From assembly GCA_017521365.1 (NCBI GenBank), contig JAFXCT010000126.1:1-51254 (forward strand): a stretch of DNA of 51,254 bases. The letters run 5' to 3'. Origin of the DNA: Clostridia bacterium (GTDB lineage Bacteria > Bacillota > Clostridia > Oscillospirales > Acutalibacteraceae). The position numbers were made by a program, and so were the translations under genes. The notes below the pieces were generated by a model. It did no database searches. It was not told the origin of the DNA and saw nothing but the letters and a program-made list of their open reading frames with translations. Each line of letters opens with the position of its first letter. The stretch's first letter is position 1. This document shows positions 31,478 through 40,462 of this stretch, one piece after another.

Positions 31478-33685
31478 TTATTCTACCGTAATATTTTTAC
31501 CTGTCTTGCAATCCTCTGCAAGGTTGAGGTTCATAAGGATTACGGGCTTATCGGCAGAAACGGAAACGACCTTGCCGTTTTTCCACTTGAAGGAAAGCTG
31601 TGCGCCGTTGATGAGCATATTCCTGACCTCGCCGTTTTCCCAAGCAGAGGGAAGTGCAGGAAGAAGTTCCGTTTTGCCGTTTTCGCTGTAAACGAGCAGA
31701 GCGTTTACGCCTGCGGTAAAGCCGAAGTTGCCGTCAATCTGGAAAAGGAAGGGCGGATGAGTGTCGAAAAGGTTGGAGAACACGGAATAAGTGAGCATAT
31801 TTGCAATAATCTCGCTTGCCGTATCGGGCTCGTGGAGAGTACCTGCAAGGCAGATTGCCCAAGCGGCAGACCAGCCGATATAGCGTTCCCAGTTCTTCTT
31901 GCGGAAATGGTAAAGCTCACGCACCCACTCACGCTGTTCTTCGTTTTCGTAATACTTGATTGTATCCGACGGATAAAGACCGTAGAGAGGTGAAAAATGT
32001 CTGTGACCCGGCTCGTGAAGCTCGTAGTCCTTTGACCACTCCATAATGCCCGTACTGCCCTTTTTCAGCGGACGTAGCTTTGCAAGCTTCTCCTTAATCT
32101 GCTTGGCAAGCTCACCCTCGGACTCAAAATCAAGATAAGCAAGCAAACCCTTTCTTGCAACCTCCATATCGAAGGCACTGGCGCAATCAATTGCAATTGA
32201 CCTGCCGTTAAAGCTGAATTCGTTTTCGGGTGAGGTTGAGGGAGCAACAACGTATTCGCCGTTGAACTCAACAAGATAATCGTTGATAAACTCTGCAGAA
32301 GCCTTTACGCTTTCAAAAATCTTGTCCTTATACTCGTCAAGGCCGCCGTTCTTATAGTGGCCGTAAACCTCATTCACAAGCCACGCACCGCAAAGCGGAG
32401 AGAACATATAGCACGGGTCGCCCTCAACGGGTGAGGTCTTGCGCCAAAGGTCCGTATTGTGGTTACAGCAGGCACCCTTACAGCCGTAGTTCGTCTTTGC
32501 CGTGCTTCTGCCCGTCTGCATAAGCTCCCACGCAAGATTTACAAAGGGCTCGGCACATTCTGCCATATTGCTCTTTGATACGGGCCAGTAGTTCATTTCC
32601 GTGTTGATATTTACAGTATAGTTACTGCTCCACGGGGGACGTACCCTTGCGTTCCATATACCCTGCAGGTTAAGCGGCTGACCGCCCTTACGGCTGCCGG
32701 CAATCATAAGGTACTTGCCGTAGTTATAGAAAAGCTCAACGAGCTTGGCATCAGGCTTGCCCTTCTTTGCAGTTTCAAGGAGCCTGACCGTTTCTTCTTC
32801 GCTTGTGCCGCCGATTGAAAAGCTCTGTCTGTCAAAAATTTTCCTGTAATCGGCAACGTGCTTTTTAAGGAGCTTATCGTAATCGGGCTTTACATTTGCA
32901 AGCTTCTTTATGCAAGCCTTTCTTACAGCCTCACGGTCTGTTTCGGGCATTTTATCGTAAGCAATAAAGCCCGTGGCGGTTGTGGCAAGAAGCACGGTTG
33001 ATGTGGAATTTTTGACCGTTATTTTTTTGTCGGAATATATAACCTCACCGTCAGTAACAACCTTTACGGCAAGGCAGAACGCCATACCCTTGTCGCCGTA
33101 AATAACGGCATCGGGAATTTTGCCGAGGTAACTCGGCATAGAAATATCGGGCGCATTACCGCAAAGGCAGAGGTAACCGTCCTTTACAACCGTCTTTGAC
33201 TTAATCTTTGATTTTGCCTCAACAGTAATATTGACGGGCTTTTCGCTTTCGCTTTTATAAACGACAACGTCGTCGGGATAAGAAGCAAAGGCTGTACGCT
33301 TTTCGCCCTTGAACGAAACGGTATGTACGGCGTTATCGATATCAAGCTCTCTTGTGTAGCCCTTTGTAGTCAAGGAGGAAAAGCTGATTTTAAGGTCGCC
33401 GAGGGGTGTATAAGCCTCGCTGTAGCAGCCGCAAAGCTTGCTTTCAACTATGTCGTGTGCCTCGTCGGGCTTGCCTGCAAAAATGAGCTGACGCACCCTT
33501 TCAAGGTTTTCAAGGCTTTCGGGGTTATCCTGATTTTTCGGGAAGCCCGACCAAAGCGTTACGTCGTTAAAGCAGAGCGTTTCCTTTCTTCTACCGCCCC
33601 AGACCATAACACCCGTGTGTCCGTTACCCAGCGGAAGCGCCTCGTTCCAGAGCTTTGCCTGTTTCTTGTACCAGAGTTTGTTCAT
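31478..33685 (-). CDS. alpha-L-fucosidase-type glycosidase, GH95 family
   Basis: Inverting glycosidase of family GH95 (alpha-1,2-L-fucosidase, in some members alpha-L-galactosidase). The 735-residue protein starts LWYKKQAKLWNEALPLGNGH, the typical N-domain opening, followed by FNDVTLWSG. The catalytic (alpha/alpha)6 domain has INTEMNYWPVSKSNMAEC near residue 355 and EPGHRHFSPLYGLYPSD near residue 570, both signature regions. No signal peptide: cytoplasmic. AGAGGTC precedes the ATG. It begins 18 bases after a histidine kinase gene, so it is the third gene of a regulator-sensor-enzyme operon. Host mucin or plant hemicellulose oligosaccharides are likely substrates. Confidence 0.92.
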   Translation of the reverse strand: MNKLWYKKQAKLWNEALPLGNGHTGVMVWGGRRKETLCFNDVTLWSGFPKNQDNPESLENLERVRQLIFAGKPDEAHDIVESKLCGCYSEAYTPLGDLKISFSSLTTKGYTRELDIDNAVHTVSFKGEKRTAFASYPDDVVVYKSESEKPVNITVEAKSKIKSKTVVKDGYLCLCGNAPDISMPSYLGKIPDAVIYGDKGMAFCLAVKVVTDGEVIYSDKKITVKNSTSTVLLATTATGFIAYDKMPETDREAVRKACIKKLANVKPDYDKLLKKHVADYRKIFDRQSFSIGGTSEEETVRLLETAKKGKPDAKLVELFYNYGKYLMIAGSRKGGQPLNLQGIWNARVRPPWSSNYTVNINTEMNYWPVSKSNMAECAEPFVNLAWELMQTGRSTAKTNYGCKGACCNHNTDLWRKTSPVEGDPCYMFSPLCGAWLVNEVYGHYKNGGLDEYKDKIFESVKASAEFINDYLVEFNGEYVVAPSTSPENEFSFNGRSIAIDCASAFDMEVARKGLLAYLDFESEGELAKQIKEKLAKLRPLKKGSTGIMEWSKDYELHEPGHRHFSPLYGLYPSDTIKYYENEEQREWVRELYHFRKKNWERYIGWSAAWAICLAGTLHEPDTASEIIANMLTYSVFSNLFDTHPPFLFQIDGNFGFTAGVNALLVYSENGKTELLPALPSAWENGEVRNMLINGAQLSFKWKNGKVVSVSADKPVILMNLNLAEDCKTGKNITVE

Positions 33686-33703
33686 AAAATAGACCTCTCT
33701 TAC

Positions 33704-34921
33704 TTATTTAAAAATTACGGTGAATATAATTTTTTCTTCTCGTGTATCGGCAAAAATATCTGCCTTGTGCTTTTCGGCAACAGCCTTTGCAATTGAAAGG
33801 CCGAGGCCGTGGCTGCCCGTCTCACGCGAGCGTGATTTATCCGCCCTGTAAAAGCGGTCAAACAGTCGGTCCGTGTCAACGGTTTCGCCCGAAATCAGGC
33901 TGTTTTCAACCTCAAACACCACGGACTTGTTTTTCTTTTTCAGGCGAATGTCAATCTGTGACTCTGGCGGAGAGTATTTCACGGCGTTATCAACCAGAAT
34001 ATTGACAAGCTCGGTAATACTTTTTTCATCGCAGTAAACCCTTATGCCCGGCCAGACCGACAGCTTTATTCTCTTGCCGTCCTTTTCGGCAAGGATTGCA
34101 AACGAATCCGCCGAATTTTCAACGATTTCGCTGAGCGTTACCGTTTGGAAATTCTTTTTGTCGATGCGTTCTTCCATTCGGGCAAGCACGAGCATCTGAT
34201 TGACAAGGTCTGCCATTCTGCCCGTCTGCTTGCGGATTGAGCTTGTCCAGTCGTTTTCACCGCAGGTCATTTCAAGCACCTCGGTGTTGGCTGAAATAAT
34301 TGCAAGCGGAGTTTTAAGCTCGTGACCCGCATCGGCAATGAACTGCTTTTGCTTGAGTGAATTTTCTTCAACGGGTCGGATAAAGTACTTTGAAACGAGC
34401 ACCACGACAACCGACAGAAGCAGGAAGAAAAACAGCGCTATCGAAACCGAAATAACCATCATTGAGCCAACGTACAACAGCTCCTCGTGTATATCCATAA
34501 AGCACACACGCTGACAGCCGTCTGCCGGCTTCACCGTGTATTTGTACATTGCCTCGTTATACCCTGCCGTTTTCCCCGATGCCAGCACAGTCCTTGCGTA
34601 TTCAACGGCTGTTTCATCGTCAACCGCCGCTATGTTCTTCGTGTTGACGGCGGTAATTTCACCGTCCTCGGAAAACTCAACATAGAAAAAGCGTGTTATG
34701 TAGGACAATTCCTCGTAGTTTACAAATTCGGGAAGCGGTGTTTCATAGGCGTTTATGTCGAACACTCCGCCGTTTTCGCAGATATTGTCAATCAGCCGTG
34801 CGGTACGCTTGTCCATACTGATTATACTGACAACGTTTATCAAGCCGACAACAACCATCAGCAAAGCAAAAGCGGAGGCGGTAATACTGACTATAAACTG
34901 TCTTCGCAGCTTTTTAATCAT
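33704..34921 (-). CDS. sensor histidine kinase
   Basis: Membrane sensor of a two-component system, 405 residues. One transmembrane helix lies near residues 10-32, an external sensor region of about 110 residues follows, and a second helix lies near 145-175. The cytoplasmic part has the H-box AGHELKTPLAIISAN, N-box VNILVDNAVKYSPP and G-box GSHGLGLSIAKAVAEKH. Its ATG overlaps the response regulator stop as ATGA, so translation is coupled. The ligand cannot be read from sequence; the downstream GH95 gene suggests a carbohydrate or envelope cue. Confidence 0.93.
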   Translation of the reverse strand: MIKKLRRQFIVSITASAFALLMVVVGLINVVSIISMDKRTARLIDNICENGGVFDINAYETPLPEFVNYEELSYITRFFYVEFSEDGEITAVNTKNIAAVDDETAVEYARTVLASGKTAGYNEAMYKYTVKPADGCQRVCFMDIHEELLYVGSMMVISVSIALFFFLLLSVVVVLVSKYFIRPVEENSLKQKQFIADAGHELKTPLAIISANTEVLEMTCGENDWTSSIRKQTGRMADLVNQMLVLARMEERIDKKNFQTVTLSEIVENSADSFAILAEKDGKRIKLSVWPGIRVYCDEKSITELVNILVDNAVKYSPPESQIDIRLKKKNKSVVFEVENSLISGETVDTDRLFDRFYRADKSRSRETGSHGLGLSIAKAVAEKHKADIFADTREEKIIFTVIFK

Positions 34922-35610
34922 AGCTCCTCATCACCGCCGTTTCTTTTTTCAACGGAATATCCGACGCCTCTGGTTGCCTTGATTTCAACGTCAGCCTCAA
35001 TAAGTGACAGCTTTTTGCGAAGGTACGATATATATACCCATACTACGCTGCTTTCCGTTTCGCTGTCGTAGCCCCATATATGCTCCATAAACTGCTCAAC
35101 CGAGATTATTCTGCCCTGTGCGCTCATCAGCATTTCAAGCATCTGAAATTCCTTGCCTGCCAGCTTGAAGCTGCCGCCCGGTGCGGAAATTTCGTAGGTT
35201 TCACGGTTGAGGTTAAGGTTACCCAGAGTAATTACGTTGGGCTGATAGTCCGTCCTTCTTCGGGTTATTGCTCTGACACGGGCAAGAAGCTCGCCCATTG
35301 CAAAGGGCTTGGTCAGGTAATCGTCGGCACCTGCGTCGAGCCCCTGAATCTTGTCCTCCGTTTCCGCCTTGGCGGTAAGCATCATAACCGGCGTGGTTAT
35401 GCCCTTTGCTCTTATCCGCTCAAGCACCTCTATGCCGTTCATTTTAGGCATCATTATATCAAGCAGTATGCCGTCGTAATTCTCCGTTACCGCCCAATCG
35501 TAAGCCGACTGACCGTCGTAAACGGCATCAACGGAAAAGTTATTGTGCCTGAGCACCGCAACCACAGCGTTTGAAAGCTCTTTTTCATCCTCTGCAAGAA
35601 GAAGTCTCAA
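34918..35610 (-). CDS. OmpR-family response regulator
   Basis: DNA-binding regulator, 230 residues. The receiver domain has the acidic pair in LLAEDEKEL, phospho-acceptor D51 in GILLDIMMPKMNG, T in MLTAKAE and K in DDYLTKPFAMGEL. The C-terminal winged helix includes GYDSETESSVVWVYISYLRKK-type sequence and ATRGVGYSVEK. The start is probably TTG 35610 (giving MRLLLAEDE), which has GAGG eight bases before it; GTG 35619 lies on top of that site. First gene of the operon with the kinase and GH95 gene. Confidence 0.93.
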   Translation of the reverse strand: MRLLLAEDEKELSNAVVAVLRHNNFSVDAVYDGQSAYDWAVTENYDGILLDIMMPKMNGIEVLERIRAKGITTPVMMLTAKAETEDKIQGLDAGADDYLTKPFAMGELLARVRAITRRRTDYQPNVITLGNLNLNRETYEISAPGGSFKLAGKEFQMLEMLMSAQGRIISVEQFMEHIWGYDSETESSVVWVYISYLRKKLSLIEADVEIKATRGVGYSVEKRNGGDEEL

Positions 35611-35642
35611 CCCGTTCACCTCACTTTTGTTTACAATAGTGT

Positions 35643-35670
35643 ATTATAACATACTACACAAATAAAACAA
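35643..35670 (-). promoter_or_regulatory. promoter of the RR-HK-GH95 operon
   Basis: On the minus strand TTGTTT (35665-35670), 16 bases, TATAAT (35643-35648), with an extended TGT before the -10. Divergent from the promoter of the OYE operon. Confidence 0.72.
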
Positions 35671-35708
35671 ATAGAAAAAATAAATTTAGTTTATTTTTTA
35701 TGTTTTTA

Positions 35709-35737
35709 TTGAATTTATGCCCCATATAGAGTAATAT
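35709..35737 (+). promoter_or_regulatory. sigma-A promoter of the redox/lyase operon
   Basis: TTGAAT (35709-35714), 17 bases, TAATAT (35732-35737), about 40 bases before the OYE ATG. It is the only clear promoter ahead of six closely packed genes. Confidence 0.75.
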
Positions 35738-35778
35738 GGTTTTAAATAATTATTCATTTATTTTACGGAGAACTGCCA

Positions 35779-37104
35779 ATGATTCGCAAGGTTTATACAA
35801 GCAAGGACGAATTTATTTCACAGCGTGACGAATTGAAGCTGAACATACCGTATGCCGAGGATGTTTCCGTGCTCGGAACGCCTTTACAAATCGGCAAAAA
35901 AGCTGTACCCAACCGCCTTGCCTGCCAGGCTATGGAGGGCTGTGACGGCACGGCTGACGGCTCACCCGATGAGCTGACGATACGCCGCTACGACCGTTTT
36001 GCCAAAGGCGGTGCCGGCACAATATGGTTTGAAGCCACCGCAGTTATGCGTGAGGGCAGAGCAAATCCCCGACAGCTTTGGATACACAACAGCAATATTG
36101 ACTCTTTCCGGCGTGAGGTTGAGCGGATTAAGCAGACAGCCGTTAAGGAAAACGGCTTTGAGCCGCTCGTAATAATGCAGGCAACGCACTCGGGCAGATA
36201 TTCAAAGCCCGACGGCACACCTGCACCGCTTATTGCGTATAACAACCCCATTTTTGAAAAAGACACTCCCATTGACAAAAGCCGTATCGTTACCGACGAA
36301 TACATTGATACGGTTAAGCAAGCGCTGGTTGAGGCTTCTCTGCTTGCAGAAAAAGCAGGCTTTGACGGTGTTGACATAAAAGCGTGCCACCGCTACCTGA
36401 ACTGCGAGCTGCTTTCCGCATACAACCGTGAAGGCAGATACGGAGGCAGCCTTGAAAACAGAACAAGGCTTTTAAGAGAAAGCATTTCGGGCGCAAAAGA
36501 GGTATGCTCAACGGATTTCATCGTGTCGTCAAGGCTTAACGTTTACGACGGTTTCCCCTACCCCTACGGCTTCGGTGTGAAGGGCGACGGCTCAACCGAT
36601 TTCGACCCGACAGAGCCGATATGGCTGCTCAGAGAGCTTGCAAAATCGGGCGTTGAGCTGCTGAACATAACTATGGGCAACCCCTATTTCAATCCGCACG
36701 TCAACCGTCCGTTTGCAAGCGGCGGTTACGATATTGACGAACATCCGCTTGAGGGTGTTGCAAGAATGTTAAACGGTACGGCAGAGCTGAAAAAGCAGGT
36801 GCCGAACATTAAAATAATAAGCTCCGCTCTCTCCTACCTCGGTGCGGCGGCGCCCAACGTTGCGGCAGGTTATATTGAAAACGGCGGTTTTGATATTGCA
36901 GGCTTCGGCCGAACGGTTTTCGCCTACCCCGATTTTGCAAAAGATATAATCAATGACGGCAGTATGAAAAAGGAAAAGCTTTGCATCTGCTGTTCAAAGT
37001 GCACGCATATTATGCGCTGTGCCGGCGGTACACCCGGCTGTGTAATCAGGGATAAGGACGTTTATTTACCGATATACAAAAAGCTTTGCGGAGGTAACGG
37101 ATAA
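35779..37104 (+). CDS. Old Yellow Enzyme-type NADH:flavin oxidoreductase
   Basis: FMN-dependent ene-reductase of the OYE/2,4-dienoyl-CoA reductase group. The 441-residue TIM barrel shows IGKKAVPNRLACQAMEGCDG near residue 40, YDRFAKGGAGTIWFEATAV, MQATHSGRYSKPDG, AGFDGVDIKACHRYLNCELLS-type sequence and YGGSLENRTRLL, the family's core motifs. A cysteine cluster at residues 402, 404, 405, 408, 414 and 421 is compatible with the 4Fe-4S site of the reductase subgroup, although the spacing is not the exact textbook one. The C-terminal FAD/NAD(P) module of dienoyl-CoA reductases is missing, so electrons must come from elsewhere. First gene of a six-gene operon; GGAG precedes the ATG. Confidence 0.9.
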   Translation: MIRKVYTSKDEFISQRDELKLNIPYAEDVSVLGTPLQIGKKAVPNRLACQAMEGCDGTADGSPDELTIRRYDRFAKGGAGTIWFEATAVMREGRANPRQLWIHNSNIDSFRREVERIKQTAVKENGFEPLVIMQATHSGRYSKPDGTPAPLIAYNNPIFEKDTPIDKSRIVTDEYIDTVKQALVEASLLAEKAGFDGVDIKACHRYLNCELLSAYNREGRYGGSLENRTRLLRESISGAKEVCSTDFIVSSRLNVYDGFPYPYGFGVKGDGSTDFDPTEPIWLLRELAKSGVELLNITMGNPYFNPHVNRPFASGGYDIDEHPLEGVARMLNGTAELKKQVPNIKIISSALSYLGAAAPNVAAGYIENGGFDIAGFGRTVFAYPDFAKDIINDGSMKKEKLCICCSKCTHIMRCAGGTPGCVIRDKDVYLPIYKKLCGGNG

Positions 37105-37842
37105 ATGAAAAAAATTGCATTGGTAACGGGTGCTTCCGCAGGAATAGGCAGAGCCTCGGCAAAGGCACTTCTTGAAAACGGCTTTGCCGTAATCGGTATG
37201 GGCACGAGAGAAAGAGAAACCGACCCGCTCGGCGGAGAATTCACCTACGTTTCGGGCAGTATAGCCGAGGCCGCAGACAGGGAAAGGTTTGTTAAAACCG
37301 CCCTGGATAAATACGGCAGAATCGACGTGCTCATAAATGCTGCCGGCGTTGCGCCCAAGGTAAGGGCAGACGTGCTGACAATGAGCGAGGAAAGCTACGA
37401 CAGGGTTATGGGCATAAACACCAAAGGCACGCTTTTCCTCACACAGCTTGCCGCAAACGAAATGATAAAAAACGAGGGTGACAGTAAGGGCACAATCGTC
37501 AACATTTCCTCAATTTCCGCCTACACAAGCTCGCCCAACAGAGGTGAATACTGCATATCCAAGGCAGGAGTTTCAATGATAACCAAGCTCTTTGCCGACA
37601 GGCTTTCCGAATACGGTATACCCGTAAACGAAATCCGTCCCGGCATAATTGCAACGGATATGACGTCGGGCGTTAAAGAAAAATACGACTCACTTATCGG
37701 CAGCGGCTTGCTTCCGATTAAGCGTTGGGGCACTCCCGAGGATGTTGCGGCGTGTGTACTTGCACTCTGTAACGGCTCACTCCCCTATATTACGGGTCAG
37801 TCGTTTGACGTAGACGGCGGATTCCACCTGAGAAGGCTTTGA
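37105..37842 (+). CDS. short-chain dehydrogenase/reductase (FabG/KduD-like)
   Basis: Classical SDR, 245 residues: TGASAGIGRASAKAL at residue 8, NAAGVAP near 80, catalytic S-Y-K in NISSISAY and YCISKAGVSMI near 150, and the C-terminal PYITGQSFDVDGG typical of sugar and keto-acid SDRs. It may reduce or oxidise a keto-sugar or deoxy-keto-uronate. The ATG follows the OYE stop with no gap (TAAATG) and its GGAGG lies within the OYE gene, so the two are translationally coupled. Confidence 0.92.
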   Translation: MKKIALVTGASAGIGRASAKALLENGFAVIGMGTRERETDPLGGEFTYVSGSIAEAADRERFVKTALDKYGRIDVLINAAGVAPKVRADVLTMSEESYDRVMGINTKGTLFLTQLAANEMIKNEGDSKGTIVNISSISAYTSSPNRGEYCISKAGVSMITKLFADRLSEYGIPVNEIRPGIIATDMTSGVKEKYDSLIGSGLLPIKRWGTPEDVAACVLALCNGSLPYITGQSFDVDGGFHLRRL

Positions 37843-37844
37843 TT

Positions 37845-39707
37845 ATGGATTTTTTAACCTTTGATGCACTTGTAATCGGCAGCGGAGCAGCAGGCTTCAA
37901 CGCTGCTAACACGATAAAAAAGTTGGGCAAAAAAAGCGTTGCCGTTATTACGGAAGGCGTTAACTGCGGCACTTCACGCAACACGGGCAGCGACAAGCAG
38001 ACCTACTACAAGTTAGGTCTTGGCGGCGACAGCCCCGACAGCGTGAGAAAAATGGCGCAGAATCTTTTTGCGGGCGGATGCACCGACGGCGACACGGCTC
38101 TTTGCGAGGCGGCGCTTTCGGTGAAATGCTTTATGCACCTTTGCGAGCTGGGCGTGGAATTCCCCTGCAACCGCTACGGTGAATACATAGGCTACAAAAC
38201 CGACCACGACCCCTACGCAAGGGCAACCAGTGCAGGCCCTCTCACCTCACACTATATGACAAACGCACTTGAAGCAGAGGCGAAAAGGCTTGAGGTGCCT
38301 GTATTTGACGGACTTCTTGCCGTTGAAATACTAAAACACAACGGTGAGGTCTGCGGGCTTATTTGTTTGGAAAAAGCAACGGGCAAATTCAGGGTTTTCC
38401 GTTGTACGGACATAATTCTTGCCACGGGCGGCCCTGCAGGAATTTACGCACACAGCGTTTACCCCGAAGGGCACACGGGCTCAACGGGGCTTGCGATTAA
38501 AGCAGGTGCAAGTCTTCAGAATATGACCGAGTGGCAGTACGGCCTTGCAAGCGTTAACCCGAGATGGAACGTTTCGGGCACGTATATGCAGTGCCTTCCC
38601 CGTTTTGTTTCGGTTGACGAAGACGGAAAAGAGCACGAATTTTTAGCAGAATTTTTTGACGATATTTACGGGGCACTTTCGCTCGTATTCTTAAAGGGCT
38701 ATCAATGGCCGTTTGACAGCAAAAAGGTGCTTGAAGGCTCATCGGTAATCGACCTGCTTGTATACCGAGAAACGGCAATAAAAAGCCGAAGAGTTTATCT
38801 TGATTTCACAAAAAATCCGTTCGGGCTTGAAAAAATTGATTTTGAAAAGCTGTCACAGGAAGCATTCTTATATCTGAACAACGCCTTTGCGTGCTTTGGC
38901 ACGCCGATAGAAAGGCTTACCAAAATGAACGCACCTGCGGTTGAATTATACCGCTCAAAGGGTGTTGATATAAGCAAAGAACGGCTTGAAATTGCACTTT
39001 GCGCACAGCACAGCAACGGCGGTGTTGCCGTTGATTTATGGTGGCAGAGTGACGTAAAGGGGCTGTTTGCCGCAGGCGAATGTGCAGGCACACACGGAAT
39101 AACCCGACCCGGCGGAAGCGCACTCAACGCAGGTCAGGTCGGCTCATACAGAGCGGCACAGTACATATCCGCACAAAACAAGGAGCTTTTATCCGAAAAA
39201 GAATTTGAAAGCGTTTTTGAAGCGGCATTAAAGGAACAGAACGTATTTTATTCTAACGCAAAGGCTGAAATTGCCAAGGCGCAAAGCCGTATGAGCAACA
39301 CCTGCGCCGCAATAAGGAACAGGCAGGCAATACAGACCGCTCTTGAAGAAACGCTCGGTACAATCGGCAGATTTGAAACGGCAGAGTGTACGTCGGAGGA
39401 ACGTTGGAACACGTTTAAGCTGCGTGATATTCTGCTCACACAGGCGGCTGTTTTAACGTGTGCAAACGATATGAACATCAGCCGCGGCAGTGCAATATAC
39501 ACCGACGAAAACGGTGCTTGGAGAAACGGACTTGACGAGATTTTCCGCTTTTCATCAAATGAACTTGCCGCCGACAGAATTCAGCAGATAAAATATGCCG
39601 ACGGCAAGTTCAGCACACTTTGGCGCAGCGTGCGTCCGATTCCCGATGACGGTGATTTTTTTGAAAATGTGTGGCGAAGCTACAGAGAAAACAAAAACAT
39701 TTTTTAG
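37845..39707 (+). CDS. FAD-dependent oxidoreductase, fumarate reductase flavoprotein-like
   Basis: Soluble flavoprotein of the succinate dehydrogenase/fumarate reductase/L-aspartate oxidase superfamily, 620 residues. FAD-binding GSGAAGFNAA at residue 12, NTGSDKQTYYKLG, ILATGGPAGIYA near 190, then HSNGGVAVDLWWQSDVKGLF and GECAGTHGITRPGGSALNAG near 410-430, where H and R residues match the active-site region. No flavin-transfer or cytochrome domain and no signal peptide. In the operon it could oxidise or reduce a sugar acid, or pass electrons to the OYE protein. ATG 37845 has AGAAGG eight bases upstream. Confidence 0.9.
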   Translation: MDFLTFDALVIGSGAAGFNAANTIKKLGKKSVAVITEGVNCGTSRNTGSDKQTYYKLGLGGDSPDSVRKMAQNLFAGGCTDGDTALCEAALSVKCFMHLCELGVEFPCNRYGEYIGYKTDHDPYARATSAGPLTSHYMTNALEAEAKRLEVPVFDGLLAVEILKHNGEVCGLICLEKATGKFRVFRCTDIILATGGPAGIYAHSVYPEGHTGSTGLAIKAGASLQNMTEWQYGLASVNPRWNVSGTYMQCLPRFVSVDEDGKEHEFLAEFFDDIYGALSLVFLKGYQWPFDSKKVLEGSSVIDLLVYRETAIKSRRVYLDFTKNPFGLEKIDFEKLSQEAFLYLNNAFACFGTPIERLTKMNAPAVELYRSKGVDISKERLEIALCAQHSNGGVAVDLWWQSDVKGLFAAGECAGTHGITRPGGSALNAGQVGSYRAAQYISAQNKELLSEKEFESVFEAALKEQNVFYSNAKAEIAKAQSRMSNTCAAIRNRQAIQTALEETLGTIGRFETAECTSEERWNTFKLRDILLTQAAVLTCANDMNISRGSAIYTDENGAWRNGLDEIFRFSSNELAADRIQQIKYADGKFSTLWRSVRPIPDDGDFFENVWRSYRENKNIF

Positions 39708-39717
39708 GAGAGCAGAT

Positions 39718-40461
39718 ATGTACAGCCTGGGTCTTGTTTCAATATCCTTCCGCAAGCACAGCCCCGAAGAAATAATACTTTCCGCCAAGAAAGCAGGGCT
39801 TGAATGCATCGAATGGGGCAGTGACGTACACGCACCGTATAACGATAACGAAAAGCTGAACGGTATTGCTGCTTTGCAGAACAAGCACGGTATTTGCTGT
39901 TCATCCTACGGCACTTATTTTCGTCTTGGTGTAACACCTACGGAAGAATTGCCGCAGTATATTTGTGCCGCAAAAAAACTCGGCACGGATATTTTAAGGC
40001 TTTGGTGCGGCGACAAGGGCTCTGCCGAATATTCACAGGAAGAAAAAGAGCTGCTTTTTGCAGAGTGTAAAAAAGCGGCGGCAATTGCCGAAAACAGCGG
40101 CGTTACGCTTTGTATGGAGTGCCACAACCACACGTTTACCGATGAATTAATTGCGGCGCTCGAACTGATGAACGCCGTCAACTCCCCTGCTTTTAAAATG
40201 TACTGGCAGCCCAACCAGTATAAAACGATTAATAGCAATCTGGAATACGCTGAAGCGATTTCCGATTACACCCGACATATTCACGTTTTCAACTGGTCGG
40301 GTGACGAGAGATATCCGCTGGGAGAAAGCGTAGATTTATGGCGGAAATACCTTGGGAAGTTCAAGGGCGAACGGGCTTTGCTGCTTGAATTTATGCCCGA
40401 TGACGATATAAATTCCTTAAGCCGTGAGGCTGACGCACTGAGAAAAATTGCAGGTAATTAA
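39718..40461 (+). CDS. sugar phosphate isomerase/epimerase-like TIM barrel
   Basis: AP-endonuclease-2/xylose-isomerase-like TIM barrel, 247 residues, a fold used by epimerases, IolE dehydratases and C-glycoside-cleaving subunits. Presumed metal ligands: E134 in CMECHNH, H187 or H189 in RHIHVFNW and E224 in LLEFMPD. The fourth position, normally aspartate, is Q164 in YWQPNQ; this variant exists in uncharacterised members, from memory. ATG 39718 with AGGAG ten bases before it is clear; sequence upstream in frame belongs to the previous gene. Fourth gene of the operon. Confidence 0.85.
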   Translation: MYSLGLVSISFRKHSPEEIILSAKKAGLECIEWGSDVHAPYNDNEKLNGIAALQNKHGICCSSYGTYFRLGVTPTEELPQYICAAKKLGTDILRLWCGDKGSAEYSQEEKELLFAECKKAAAIAENSGVTLCMECHNHTFTDELIAALELMNAVNSPAFKMYWQPNQYKTINSNLEYAEAISDYTRHIHVFNWSGDERYPLGESVDLWRKYLGKFKGERALLLEFMPDDDINSLSREADALRKIAGN

Positions 40462-40462
40462 A

